64,000 nucleotides of DNA from JACMLD01 sp047602295 (GCA_047602295.1 JASGHP010000001.1:2852001-2916000); one strand, 5' to 3'. Shown: positions 8,905 to 17,455, numbered from the stretch's first letter. Made by a program: numbers and translations. The notes: generated by a model from the sequence alone, not told the origin.

Positions 8905-8933
8905 AGTCCGAGTTATTGCAACAACATCGGACT
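8905..8933. repeat. Hairpin inside the C/D spacer
   Basis: AGTCCGA at 8905-8911 pairs perfectly with TCGGACT at 8927-8933 across a 15-nt loop. No T tract follows on the minus strand, so it does not look like a standard terminator. Confidence 0.4.
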
Positions 8934-8939
8934 GAAAAA

Positions 8940-8974
8940 TTATTAATTACTAATTATTAATTGCTAATTAAAAA
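8940..8974. repeat. Degenerate heptamer array D (TTACTAA type), inverted partner of C
   Basis: Five 7-base units (TTATTAA, TTACTAA, TTATTAA, TTGCTAA, TTAAAAA). These are the reverse complements of the unit types in array C. The array overlaps the stop codon of the thioesterase gene at 8964-8966. Confidence 0.65.
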
Positions 8975-9374
8975 AGCTGCTAAGCTTTTCATACAGCTCC
9001 TTCGGCATATTTGTTTTCTGTTTGGTGGCAGAACTGATAAAATATAAAACCACTTTGCCAACAGTAAGCAAAGCACCTGCTTCATTGTACACTTCGTGAT
9101 CAAAAGCAATGCGGTGACCGGCAGGCAATTCCTTTAGAATTACTTTAACAGTCAACAGGTCGTCATAATGTGCAGGCCGCAGGTACTTGCATTGCAATTC
9201 TATAATGGGCATATATGTGCCAAGCGCTTCCATGTCTTTATAAGTAAAGCCCAGTTTGCGGATAGCTTCTGCACGTGCTACTTCAAAATACTGCGCATAG
9301 TTGCCATGGTATACAACATCCATTTGATCTGTTTCTGCATAGCGAACCCTTATTTGGGTGGAAGATTCGAACAT
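8964..9374 (-). CDS. Acyl-CoA thioesterase, YbgC/FadM (4-hydroxybenzoyl-CoA thioesterase) family
   Basis: A hotdog-fold thioesterase of about 136 residues that hydrolyses acyl-CoA esters in the cytosol. The signature YAETDQMDVVYHGNYAQYFEVAR near the N-terminus contains the catalytic Asp, the conserved HGNY and the family FExAR. I place the start at the ATG at 9374, because the longer reading to 9425 adds 17 residues without family similarity and runs into a heptamer array. The substrate is unclear; short or medium acyl-CoA is usual. It is co-directional with the DoxX gene about 150 bp upstream, separated by inverted heptamer arrays E and F. Confidence 0.9.
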   Translation of the reverse strand: MFESSTQIRVRYAETDQMDVVYHGNYAQYFEVARAEAIRKLGFTYKDMEALGTYMPIIELQCKYLRPAHYDDLLTVKVILKELPAGHRIAFDHEVYNEAGALLTVGKVVLYFISSATKQKTNMPKELYEKLSSFFN

Positions 9375-9401
9375 GGTATTGGCTTTTGGTGTAAGTTGAT
9401 A

Positions 9402-9450
9402 AAAGCGACAAGCTATTAGCTGCAAGCTACAAGCCCTTTGCTCTGTAAGC
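9402..9450. repeat. Degenerate heptamer array E (CAAGCTA type)
   Basis: About seven 7-base units centred on CAAGCTA/TTAGCTG. A 14-bp core at 9421-9434 is perfectly complementary to 9491-9504 in array F. Confidence 0.6.
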
Positions 9451-9477
9451 CCTAAACAATTTTAAAGATTCTTAAAA

Positions 9478-9519
9478 TGAAAGTCTTGCAGCTTGTAGCT
9501 TGCAACTTTCAGCTGCTCT
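9478..9519. repeat. Degenerate heptamer array F (CTTGYAG type), inverted partner of E
   Basis: Six 7-base units such as CTTGCAG and CTTGTAG. It ends 2 bp from the doxX stop codon (9522-9524) and forms an inverted pair with array E. Confidence 0.6.
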
Positions 9520-9521
9520 AA

Positions 9522-9929
9522 TTATTTGTTAATTAATCCATCTGCACTGGCTTTGCCTGGTCCGCATAAAAACACTGCAAGAAAGCAGGCAAGAAACAAT
9601 GCAGGCATTTGGTTTTTGCCAAATATATTGCCATGATTTACTTTGAACACTACTACACTCATTGCAATTATTAATGGTATAACAGTTAACCTGGTAAACA
9701 ATCCAAGTATTACAAACATGCCGCAAAAGAATTCTGCAAAAATTACCAATGCCATAGAGAGCGGACTACCAATTCCCATAAAGTTCATGAAGCTGTCTTT
9801 CTTTTCTGAAAAATGAATCAACTTGTCATATCCAAATGGAATAATAAGCGCACCTGAAACAGCACGTAAAAGCAGCATTGCAATGTTGAAAGCCCAGTCT
9901 TTGTAAGCAATAGATAATAACTTTTTCAT
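9522..9929 (-). CDS. DoxX family membrane protein
   Basis: A 135-residue protein with four hydrophobic spans typical of DoxX/DoxD (LLLRAVSGALIIPFGYDKLIHF near residue 20; FAEFFCGMFVILGLFTRLTVIPL near residues 65-87). DoxX members are small quinone- or redox-associated inner-membrane proteins of uncertain biochemical role. The FGYDKLIHF stretch matches the family pattern GxxKL. A TACTTTTG promoter element lies 19 nt before the ATG. It is divergent from the TPR gene at 10088. The family is sure; the function is not known. Confidence 0.87.
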   Translation of the reverse strand: MKKLLSIAYKDWAFNIAMLLLRAVSGALIIPFGYDKLIHFSEKKDSFMNFMGIGSPLSMALVIFAEFFCGMFVILGLFTRLTVIPLIIAMSVVVFKVNHGNIFGKNQMPALFLACFLAVFLCGPGKASADGLINK

Positions 9930-9948
9930 CCTTGTGTTTTGATTTTTT

Positions 9949-9956
9949 CAAAAGTA
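9949..9956 (-). promoter_or_regulatory. -7 promoter element for the DoxX gene
   Basis: The minus strand reads TACTTTTG, an exact TAnnTTTG match 19 nt before the ATG at 9929. Confidence 0.5.
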
Positions 9957-10087
9957 AGATGTGGCAATGAATTAGAATAAAATGTTAATCCTTGTACTTA
10001 TCCACAGTTGTTTGGAACGATGTTTGGTTGAAGGGAAAATAATTAGAAACTTTATCGCGTTGTAAACCCTACAGCTAATCCATCACA

Positions 10088-13000
10088 ATGAAGAAATTTG
10101 TTAGTCTAGTATTAGTTAGTGGTTCTTTCTTTATTGCTACTGCACAGCAAACCCGCTACATTGCAGATCCGCAAACCACCCTGAAAGAGGCCAAAGAATA
10201 TTATCAAACCGGCTCGTACAGCCTGGCTTATCCATTATTTAAAGATTTGAATCTTTACCTGCAGTCGGCAGACAGAAGTGATAATGCCATCAATTACCAG
10301 GAAATAAAATATTATACCATTGTCTGCGCTCTTAAGCAAAACGAAGTAGCTGCTGTAGACAAGGCAAAGACTTTTATAGAAGTAGAAGACAATATTGCCC
10401 GTGTGCAGATGATGCAGTTTCATCTGGGCGAATATTATTTCCGCAAAAAAGATTTTGACCAGGCTGTGGCCAGTTATGAAAAAACGAGCATCGATCATTT
10501 AAGCAACCGCGAGATTGCAGACATGAAGTTTCACGAAGGCTATGCTTATTTCAACCTGAAAAAGTTTGACAGGGCCATGCCTTTGCTGGAAGCCATTAAG
10601 AGCAATCCAAAAGATCCTAATTATGTAGACGCCAATTATTATTATGGCTTTATTGCTTTTAATAATGGCAAGTTCAGGGATGCGCTGGAATCTTTTAAAG
10701 TAACGGAGAATGATAGCCGCTACGAGAAAGTGGTACCTTTTTATATAGCCACCATCATGTACAATACCGGCCAGAAAGACAAAGCACTTGAGTATGCAGA
10801 ATCAAGACTGAAAAAAGGCGGACAGGTATATGATATGCAGTTGAGGCAATTAATTGGTCATGCTTATTTTGAAAAAGGCGATTATGCAAAAGCACAGCCG
10901 TATCTTGAAAGTTATGCAGGCTCATCAAAAAAGCTGAGAAGAGAAGATACATACGAGCTGGCTTATACTTATTATCAAACAGGCAATTATCCTAAAGCGA
11001 TAGACGGGTTTAAACAACTTTCCGGCAAAGAAGATTCGCTGGCACAAAACGCCATGTATTTGTTAGGTGATGCGTATTTGAAAACAAACCAGAAAGCAAA
11101 TGCACGTAATGCGTTTTTATTCTGCGCATCCAATAGCAGCAATACCGCCCAGCGTGAAGTAGCCAAATACAATTATGCAAAGCTTTCTTACGAGCTGGGC
11201 TACCAGGATGTGGCGCTTACGGAGTTAAAAAAATTCCTGGCAGATTATCCTAACTCAACTTACAGTACAGAAGCAAAAGATTTGTTGGTAAATGTATTGG
11301 CCAACAGCAATAGTTATAAAGATGCATTGGCAATGGTAGAAGGGATGCAAAAGCCATCTGACAATGTAAAAAAGCAATACGCAAAAATTTTGTACGGAAG
11401 GGCCACAGAGTTGATCAATGACGGACAACTTATCTCTGCCAACGATTTGCTGGATAAAGCCCTGAAAGAACCCAACAACCAGGATGTATTGCCTTATGTA
11501 AACTTTTGGAAAGGGGAGATATCTTATCGTTTAAATAAGATTGATGATGCCATTCGTTATTATTTTGAATACCTGAAGTCTGGCAATACAAACGGAGAAG
11601 TAAATCCTACAGATGCTAAATACAATCTCGGCTACGCATTTTTGAAAAGAGAAAATTATAAACAGGCCCTTACTTATTTTGAGCAGGTAGCAGGCACGCC
11701 TAAGATTGATGCATCACAAATACAGCAGGATGCTTATGTACGCAGTGCTGATTGCTATTACATGAACCGCGATTTTACCAAAGCACTGGCTATGTATGAT
11801 AAAGTGTTGAGTTATTCATGGCCCAGCAGCGATTATGCGTTGTTTCAGAAATCAATGGTAGCTGGTGTAAAAAGTGGCGCTGATAAAATAAAATTATTGT
11901 CTACAATAGAAAGGGTATATCCATCTTCCAGCCTGGTGCCGGATGCTAACCTGGAAATTGCTACCACTTATTTGTCTGACGAAAAATTCCGCGAATCAAT
12001 TCCTTATCTTAAAAAAGTAGTGAGCAATACTTCCAATGAATCATTAAAGCCAAAAGCATTACTGAGATTGGGCATTGGCAATTACAACCTCAATAATAAT
12101 AAAGAAGCGCTGGCACAATACAATACGTTGTTGCAGCAATATCCTAATTCACCAGAAGCAGAAGAAGCGTTAGACAATGCCAAAGTAATTTATGTGGAAG
12201 ATGGACGTAGCAGCGAATATGTAGCCTTTGCCCGTGGCCTGGGTGTAGATATTTCTACCAGCCAGGAAGATTCACTGGCGTATGCAGAAGCAGAAGTGCA
12301 GTTTAACAATGGAAACTTTGCTGGTGCATTAACACGTTTTGATAGCTATCTCGCTAAATTCCCCGAAGGAAAGAATGCGCTGGAAGCATTGTATTATAAA
12401 AGTGAAATTTATTACAACCAGAAAAACTGGGCAAAGGCGGCAGAAGGTTACGAAGCAGTGGGAGACAGGGCACCCAATAAATTTGGAGAGAAGTCTTTGT
12501 TGCTGGCAGCTCGCCTCAATTTCTTTGATCTGAAGAATTATGATAAAGCAGAAAAATATTTTGCCCGCTTAAAAGAATTTGCTTCCAGCCAGGAAAACAA
12601 ACTGGAGTCTATGCGTGGTTTGTTGCGCAGCCAGTATGAATTGAAAAAATGGACAGAAGCTACTGAGAACTCTAAAGACTTGCTGAATCAGAAAGGAGCA
12701 AGCACCGACGACAAGATATTATCAAACATGGTGCTGGCAAAATCTGCACAGGCATCTAACCAATGTGATTTGGCTATTTCTTATTTCCGCACCGTAGCTG
12801 GTATGAACAAATCTGCATTTGGAGCAGAAGCCCGTTATGAAATTGCCAGTTGCCAGTACGACCAAAACAAATTGAAAGACGCAGAGAAATCCGCTTTTGA
12901 AGTAATCAATAAATCCGGCTCATATGCAGATTGGGTAACAAAAGCTTACCTGCTGCTGGGCGATATCTATTTTAAAGAAAAAGATTACTTCAATGCAAAA

Positions 13001-13120
13001 GCTACTTTCCAAAGTATTGTAGACAATGCTTCTCAGCCTGAATTTAAAGAGACAGCACAGAAAAAACTTACACAGGTAACAGAAGAAGAGAAATCATCCG
13101 GAAAAATAAGTGGCCAGTAA
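10088..13120 (+). CDS. Large periplasmic tetratricopeptide-repeat protein
   Basis: A 1010-residue protein with a clear signal peptide (MKKFVSLVLVSGSFFIATAQ). The rest is a long solenoid of TPR-like helix pairs: repeated patterns such as FDQAVASYEKTSID, YAKAQPYLESYA, YKQALTYFEQVAG and YDKAEKYFARLKEF, spaced about 34-37 residues, from residue 30 to 1000. No catalytic domain is seen. The next gene, an outer-membrane barrel, starts 61 nt later on the same strand. I infer that the TPR protein is a periplasmic scaffold working with that barrel. Its C-terminus ends in a charged tail (EEEKSSGKISGQ). Confidence 0.88.
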   Translation: MKKFVSLVLVSGSFFIATAQQTRYIADPQTTLKEAKEYYQTGSYSLAYPLFKDLNLYLQSADRSDNAINYQEIKYYTIVCALKQNEVAAVDKAKTFIEVEDNIARVQMMQFHLGEYYFRKKDFDQAVASYEKTSIDHLSNREIADMKFHEGYAYFNLKKFDRAMPLLEAIKSNPKDPNYVDANYYYGFIAFNNGKFRDALESFKVTENDSRYEKVVPFYIATIMYNTGQKDKALEYAESRLKKGGQVYDMQLRQLIGHAYFEKGDYAKAQPYLESYAGSSKKLRREDTYELAYTYYQTGNYPKAIDGFKQLSGKEDSLAQNAMYLLGDAYLKTNQKANARNAFLFCASNSSNTAQREVAKYNYAKLSYELGYQDVALTELKKFLADYPNSTYSTEAKDLLVNVLANSNSYKDALAMVEGMQKPSDNVKKQYAKILYGRATELINDGQLISANDLLDKALKEPNNQDVLPYVNFWKGEISYRLNKIDDAIRYYFEYLKSGNTNGEVNPTDAKYNLGYAFLKRENYKQALTYFEQVAGTPKIDASQIQQDAYVRSADCYYMNRDFTKALAMYDKVLSYSWPSSDYALFQKSMVAGVKSGADKIKLLSTIERVYPSSSLVPDANLEIATTYLSDEKFRESIPYLKKVVSNTSNESLKPKALLRLGIGNYNLNNNKEALAQYNTLLQQYPNSPEAEEALDNAKVIYVEDGRSSEYVAFARGLGVDISTSQEDSLAYAEAEVQFNNGNFAGALTRFDSYLAKFPEGKNALEALYYKSEIYYNQKNWAKAAEGYEAVGDRAPNKFGEKSLLLAARLNFFDLKNYDKAEKYFARLKEFASSQENKLESMRGLLRSQYELKKWTEATENSKDLLNQKGASTDDKILSNMVLAKSAQASNQCDLAISYFRTVAGMNKSAFGAEARYEIASCQYDQNKLKDAEKSAFEVINKSGSYADWVTKAYLLLGDIYFKEKDYFNAKATFQSIVDNASQPEFKETAQKKLTQVTEEEKSSGKISGQ

Positions 13121-13181
13121 AATAACCTGTAAGGTTTCTATAGAAAATAAAAAGCTATTCACTACAATCGCATTTATCAAC

Positions 13182-14870
13182 ATGACTAATAATAAAAAAC
13201 AAATAGCCCTGCAGATAAAAAATATTTTGCTATTGTTGCCTTTTTTGTCTCTTGCTGCCACTGCATTTTCGCAGGACACAACGGGCAAGAAAAGAACCAT
13301 TGATATTACTTCTTCTTTTAAGCCCGTGCTTCGCGAAGCAGTAAAAATAAATTTCAATGCAGCTTCGCCTGTATCAGATACCAGCAGACCTAAACTGAAT
13401 TATAATATACCTCAGCAAAACCTGTTGCTGGGCTATCTTCCTGCTCCGTTGAAACCTGTGGCATTGCAAATTGATACAGTAAATGCATGGAAATACAGCA
13501 ACTATATAAAACTAGGTGTGGGCAATGTGCACATACCATATGTGCAGGCAGGCTTTAGTTTTGGTGATGGAAAAAATTCTTTCTTTAATGCTTTTGCCAA
13601 AGGATATACTTCCAAAGGCAAATACAATGATTTTCAGAAGAACAATCATACATCTGTAGGTCTTGCAGGTACGGTAAAAACAGCATCTAATTTAGAATGG
13701 ACAGGCAATCTTGGTTTTAAGAGCGAAGATTATTTCTTCTATGGCTTTCAACCACAGACATTGCCTTTTACAAAAGATTACCTGCGCCAGCGTTTTCAAA
13801 CATTTGGTGGCAAGCTTAGCCTGCGCAATATGCAGCCAACAGAATACGGACTTACTTACAATCCCAATATAAAAGTGGATGTGTTTGGCAATAATAACTT
13901 TATTGGCAAAGGCACAGAAACCAATACGGTAGTGAACCTGCCGCTCACCAAAACGTTTGACGATTTTGCATTTACCCTTGGATTAACGGCAGATCTTACT
14001 CACTATAAAGCACCAACAAACGACGTTATACAGAACAATCTTTATTATGTTTCGCCTACTGTTCAATACAAACATGAGAACTTTTATCTTTCTGCAGGCG
14101 TAAGTCCATCCTGGGATAATAAACGTTTTCACCTGTTGCCCAATTTAATGGCAGACATTGTTACCAATGATAAAAGCTTCACCTTCCAGGTAGGTTGGAT
14201 TGGTCATTATGATAAAGGTTCGATACAGCGTTTAACCGCTCTCAATCCCTGGATGAGATCTGATAGCGTAGGTACAATGCCCGATACACGTGTGCAGGAA
14301 TTGTATGCAGGCATAAAAGGGTCATTGCTTGATCATATCAGCTATAGCGCAAAACTGGGTGCTGTTCAATACCGCGATTTGGCTTTGTTTGTAAATGATG
14401 CTGGCGGAGACGGCAAAACTTTTGTACCGCAGTTTTCTCCATCTGTACAAGCCATAAAAATGCACGGTGAAATAGGTTGGACGCAAGGCGAAGACCTGAA
14501 CTGGAACAATACTTTTACGCTTACCAATTATACAAAAGTAGAAGGGCAGCAAAAAGCCTGGGGACTTACACCATTGGAGATAACCAGTTCATTGCGCTGG
14601 CAATTGTTTAAAGACTTTTTCCTGAAAGGTGATTTGTATGCTTTTGGCGGTGCTCCTTACCGTGCCAGATCTGGTAATACATTCAAAGACTATAAAGGTG
14701 AGTCTGGCGTAGATGTTAGCGCCGGTGTAGAATACAAAATCACCAAAGCGCTTAATCTCTGGTTCCAGATGAATAATCTCTTCAACAGCAAATACCAACG
14801 CTGGAACCAATACGAGGTATATGGCTTCAATGTGCTGGGCGGCATTGTGTTTTCATTTGACACGAAATAA
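13182..14870 (+). CDS. Outer-membrane beta-barrel protein, TonB-receptor-like C-terminus without plug
   Basis: The start is taken at the ATG at 13182 (562 residues), because it begins a signal peptide (NILLLLPFLSLAATAFSQ). The ATG-like start at 13110 overlaps the previous gene and adds 24 unlikely residues. After a 60-residue linker the protein is an alternating aromatic/polar beta-barrel. Its last strands (LWFQMNNLFNSKYQRWNQYEVYG...FSFDTK) match the final strands of TonB-dependent receptors. No plug domain or TonB box is recognisable and the length suits a barrel of roughly 16-22 strands. It follows the TPR gene, probably in one operon. The transported substrate is unknown. Confidence 0.83.
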   Translation: MTNNKKQIALQIKNILLLLPFLSLAATAFSQDTTGKKRTIDITSSFKPVLREAVKINFNAASPVSDTSRPKLNYNIPQQNLLLGYLPAPLKPVALQIDTVNAWKYSNYIKLGVGNVHIPYVQAGFSFGDGKNSFFNAFAKGYTSKGKYNDFQKNNHTSVGLAGTVKTASNLEWTGNLGFKSEDYFFYGFQPQTLPFTKDYLRQRFQTFGGKLSLRNMQPTEYGLTYNPNIKVDVFGNNNFIGKGTETNTVVNLPLTKTFDDFAFTLGLTADLTHYKAPTNDVIQNNLYYVSPTVQYKHENFYLSAGVSPSWDNKRFHLLPNLMADIVTNDKSFTFQVGWIGHYDKGSIQRLTALNPWMRSDSVGTMPDTRVQELYAGIKGSLLDHISYSAKLGAVQYRDLALFVNDAGGDGKTFVPQFSPSVQAIKMHGEIGWTQGEDLNWNNTFTLTNYTKVEGQQKAWGLTPLEITSSLRWQLFKDFFLKGDLYAFGGAPYRARSGNTFKDYKGESGVDVSAGVEYKITKALNLWFQMNNLFNSKYQRWNQYEVYGFNVLGGIVFSFDTK

Positions 14871-14917
14871 GTTGTAAGTATTAAGTAATAAGTTTTAAGT
14901 GATAAGTTATAAGTAGG
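14869..14917. repeat. Heptamer array G, seven units of AAGTnnT type
   Basis: Seven perfectly phased 7-base units, six of the form AAGTnnT and the last AAGTAGG. The first unit starts inside the TAA stop codon of the barrel gene. It is the inverted partner of array H. Confidence 0.75.
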
Positions 14918-14986
14918 CGCGGCCACGATCTAGAATTTGGCTGAGTGCAAATTTGAAGCAATCCTGAATGCGCTGTATCTGAATTT

Positions 14987-15040
14987 ATTACTTAAAACCT
15001 ATCACTTACAACTCTACTTAAAACTTATCACTTACAACTT
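14987..15040. repeat. Heptamer array H (AnnACTT type), inverted partner of G
   Basis: About seven 7-base units of the form AnnACTT or close variants, with one 5-base slip near 15015-15019. The array is the reverse complement of array G's unit and runs directly into the promoter element of the methyltransferase gene. Confidence 0.7.
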
Positions 15041-15042
15041 CT

Positions 15043-15050
15043 TACCTTTG
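15043..15050 (+). promoter_or_regulatory. -7 element exactly 4 nt before the methyltransferase ATG
   Basis: TACCTTTG is an exact TAnnTTTG match, followed by four bases and ATG at 15055. Homologous proteins begin at this Met, so a leaderless mRNA is the simplest reading. Confidence 0.6.
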
Positions 15051-15054
15051 CCGC

Positions 15055-15591
15055 ATGCGCAAACTCAGTATGGATGAGCTGAACCGAAAATCGGTGCAGG
15101 AGTTTAAGGAAGCGGAAAAAATACCTGTTATTGCGGTGTTGGAGAATGTTCGCAGTGCTTATAATGTAGGCAGTGTGCTAAGAACTGCCGACGCTTTTTT
15201 GCTGGAAGCGGTTTATACCACTGGTTATACTGCCCATCCACCACACAAACAAATTTCAAAAACAGCATTAGGGGCCGATGAATCCGTAACCAGCCGGCAT
15301 TTTGCAGATGGCGCTGAAGCCGTTGCAGCATTGAAGGCCGATGGTTATAAAGTATTGGCGGTAGAGCAGGCAGAAGATAGTCATTTGCTGCACCAGTTTG
15401 AATTGGCAGAAGGAGAGAAGCTGGCCGTGGTTTTTGGAAATGAAGTAACAGGTGTAGAACAGTCAACTATTCAGTTATGCGATGGTTGTATAGAAATACC
15501 GCAACTCGGCATGAAGCATTCGCTGAATATATCTGTGGCAGCAGGCATTGTGTTGTGGGAAATGGTCAGAACCAGGATTTTGAAGGATTAA
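15055..15591 (+). CDS. TrmH/SpoU-family RNA methyltransferase
   Basis: A compact 178-residue SPOUT methyltransferase, SAM-dependent, acting on ribose 2'-OH of tRNA or rRNA. Motif 1 is seen at residues 31-46 (NVRSAYNVGSVLRTAD). Motif 2 is near residue 128 (VVFGNEVTGVEQ). Motif 3 is near residues 150-170 (IPQLGMKHSLNISVAAGIVLWE), which forms the deep trefoil knot and SAM site. The short length without an N-terminal RNA-binding domain fits stand-alone SpoU proteins; the target nucleotide cannot be read. The gene is tightly preceded by a -7 element (4 nt from the ATG) and followed by the prenyltransferase 37 nt downstream. Confidence 0.93.
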   Translation: MRKLSMDELNRKSVQEFKEAEKIPVIAVLENVRSAYNVGSVLRTADAFLLEAVYTTGYTAHPPHKQISKTALGADESVTSRHFADGAEAVAALKADGYKVLAVEQAEDSHLLHQFELAEGEKLAVVFGNEVTGVEQSTIQLCDGCIEIPQLGMKHSLNISVAAGIVLWEMVRTRILKD

Positions 15592-15628
15592 TTGGATTAA
15601 AAGGATTGAACGATAATATTATATCAGC

Positions 15629-16555
15629 ATGGGTAAAATTAAAAACTATCTAAGTCTCGTAAAATTCTCGCATACCATTTTTGCAATGCCTTTTGCAATG
15701 ATTGGATTTTCCTTAGGATTATTTAGCTTAATCAATCAATACAAGGCAAGTTACCCTGTAGGTTCGCCACATTTTGCATTGCCTGCATTTACTAATCTAA
15801 CTCCACTAGTAATAAAGTTCGTTCTCGTCATCGGCTGTATGGTATTCGCCCGCAGTGCTGCTATGGCATTCAATCGCTATTTAGACAGAAGCTTCGATGC
15901 AAAAAATCCACGCACTGCCATCCGCGAAATTCCTAAAGGCATTATATCTCCCAACAGTGCTTTGCGTTTTGTTATTTTTAATTGCATTGCATTTGTGGCT
16001 TGCACCTGGTTCATTAATCCGCTGTGTTTCTTTTTATCGCCTGTAGCTTTATTGGTTGTATTAGGTTATAGCTATACCAAAAGATTTACAGCGCTTTGCC
16101 ATATCATTTTAGGTATTGGTTTATCGCTGGCGCCGATTGGGGCATACCTTGCTGTTACAGGTGCATTCGCTTTGTTGCCTGTTATATTTTCTTTTGCTGT
16201 TGTTTTTTGGGTAAGTGGCTTTGATATTATTTATGCATTGCAGGATATTGATTTCGACAAATCGCAACAACTTTACAGTATACCCGCTGCGTTGGGTAAA
16301 GCTAAAGCATTGAGAGTGTCAGAATCATTGCACATGCTAAGCGCAGCCTGTGTAATTTTTGCTGGTGTTTATGGTCAGTTTCATTGGAGTTATTGGATTG
16401 GGGTGGTGATATTTGTCGGTATGCTTATTTACCAGCACTCCATAGTAAAACCCAATGATCTTACCAAGGTAAACATTGCATTCATGACGGCCAATGGTAT
16501 TGCCAGTGTGGTGTTTGCAGTGTTTGTAATTGCCGACTTGTTTATTCACGCATAA
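15629..16555 (+). CDS. UbiA-family polyprenyltransferase (MqnP-like)
   Basis: A 308-residue multi-span membrane prenyltransferase. The first aspartate-rich motif (NRYLDRSFDAKNPRT, near residue 85) and the second (YALQDIDFDKSQ, near residue 205) are intact; they bind Mg2+ and the polyprenyl diphosphate. The NPRT/IPKG stretch and size match the UbiA-like subgroup often annotated as 4-hydroxybenzoate polyprenyltransferase or MqnP. It therefore attaches an isoprenoid tail to an aromatic ring in quinone synthesis. Whether it serves a futalosine-type menaquinone pathway needs the rest of the genome. It heads a short operon with the SnoaL-like gene (9 nt) and ruvX. Confidence 0.88.
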   Translation: MGKIKNYLSLVKFSHTIFAMPFAMIGFSLGLFSLINQYKASYPVGSPHFALPAFTNLTPLVIKFVLVIGCMVFARSAAMAFNRYLDRSFDAKNPRTAIREIPKGIISPNSALRFVIFNCIAFVACTWFINPLCFFLSPVALLVVLGYSYTKRFTALCHIILGIGLSLAPIGAYLAVTGAFALLPVIFSFAVVFWVSGFDIIYALQDIDFDKSQQLYSIPAALGKAKALRVSESLHMLSAACVIFAGVYGQFHWSYWIGVVIFVGMLIYQHSIVKPNDLTKVNIAFMTANGIASVVFAVFVIADLFIHA

Positions 16556-16564
16556 AACTTGCCG

Positions 16565-16984
16565 ATGCTCAATAATAACCAGGCTATTGTTGATAGCTTT
16601 TTTGAAGCTTATATCAAACGTGATTTTGCCGGTATACACAAAGTCATGCACGAAGATGTAACATGGATATTTTTAGGGCAGCATCCATTGGCAGGTGTAA
16701 AAAATGGCATTGAAGACGTGGTTGCTTTTTTCGATAATATGGGCGCCATTATGGGTCAGTCAAAAGTAAAAGCAGAAAAACTGGTAATGGGCAGCAACGA
16801 TAATTACCTGGTAGAATGCCAGCACATTACTACGCACAGGGAAGATGGCAACAATGTAGATCATCATGTTTGTGTACTGTGGACATTTGAGGATAATAAA
16901 ATTCGTGAAGGCCGGCATTTTTTTGCAGACCCTAAAGCGGCTGATAAATTTTTTGCAGCGGTAGCACCAATACCAACAGAATAA
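16565..16984 (+). CDS. SnoaL/NTF2-like fold protein
   Basis: About 139 residues with the cone-shaped NTF2/ketosteroid-isomerase fold: the N-terminal helix VDSFFEAYIKRDFAGIHKVMHEDVTWIF, a central strand region, and GRHFFADPKAADKFF at the end. The start is the ATG at 16565; a TTG two codons earlier is an alternative. The family includes isomerases, hydrolases and non-catalytic ligand-binding proteins, so no reaction can be named. It sits between the prenyltransferase and ruvX with gaps of 9 and 13 nt, clearly co-transcribed. Confidence 0.82.
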   Translation: MLNNNQAIVDSFFEAYIKRDFAGIHKVMHEDVTWIFLGQHPLAGVKNGIEDVVAFFDNMGAIMGQSKVKAEKLVMGSNDNYLVECQHITTHREDGNNVDHHVCVLWTFEDNKIREGRHFFADPKAADKFFAAVAPIPTE

Positions 16985-16997
16985 TATCAATAATAGC

Positions 16998-17411
16998 ATG
17001 GCAAGAATAATGGCAATAGATTATGGACTGAAGCGCACAGGATTGGCAGTAACCGATCCTTTGCAGATTATTGCCAATGCATTAACTACGGTTGAGACGC
17101 CGCAACTATTCAATTTTCTTAAAGACTATTTCAGCAAAGAAGCGGTAGAGCTTATCATTATCGGCGAGCCCAAAAACCTGGATGATAGCGATACACATGC
17201 CACACCTTTGGTGCGCAAAACCATTGAACGACTTAAAAAGGAATTCCCTTCTATACCCGTTATACCTGTCGACGAACGTTACAGTTCTAAAATGGCCAAG
17301 TCTGCAATGATAGATATGGGCATGAAAAAAATGCAGCGTCGCGATAAAGCTGTGGTTGACCGTATTGCTGCTACTATTCTACTGCAGGAATACATGGAAA
17401 GAAGCCACTAA
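16998..17411 (+). CDS. ruvX: RuvX/YqgF-type Holliday junction resolvase / pre-16S rRNA nuclease
   Basis: A 137-residue RNase H-fold protein of the normal YqgF length. The catalytic Asp is in MAIDYGLKRTGLAVTDP (D8). The family motifs GEPKNLDDSDT (near residue 53) and DERYSSKMA (near residue 92) and the terminal KAVVDRIAATILLQEYM are all present. YqgF proteins mature the 5' end of 16S rRNA and have been proposed as alternative Holliday junction resolvases. It is the third gene of the prenyltransferase operon. A heptamer array begins 2 nt after its stop codon. Confidence 0.94.
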   Translation: MARIMAIDYGLKRTGLAVTDPLQIIANALTTVETPQLFNFLKDYFSKEAVELIIIGEPKNLDDSDTHATPLVRKTIERLKKEFPSIPVIPVDERYSSKMAKSAMIDMGMKKMQRRDKAVVDRIAATILLQEYMERSH

Positions 17412-17413
17412 AA

Positions 17414-17455
17414 AAGCTTATAGCCCTTAGCTACTAGCCATTAGCCTTGTACTTT
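17414..17455. repeat. Heptamer array I (TAGCnnT type) after ruvX
   Basis: Five 7-base units built on TAGC (for example TAGCCCT, TAGCCAT, TAGCCTT), followed by a less regular unit. It begins 2 nt after the ruvX stop codon. Confidence 0.65.

Noticed and set aside
9998..10006. A perfect DnaA-box sequence (TTATCCACA) upstream of the TPR gene
   Set aside because: A single 9-mer is expected about once by chance in a window of this size, and no cluster of boxes, AT-rich unwinding element or dnaA/dnaN gene is nearby.
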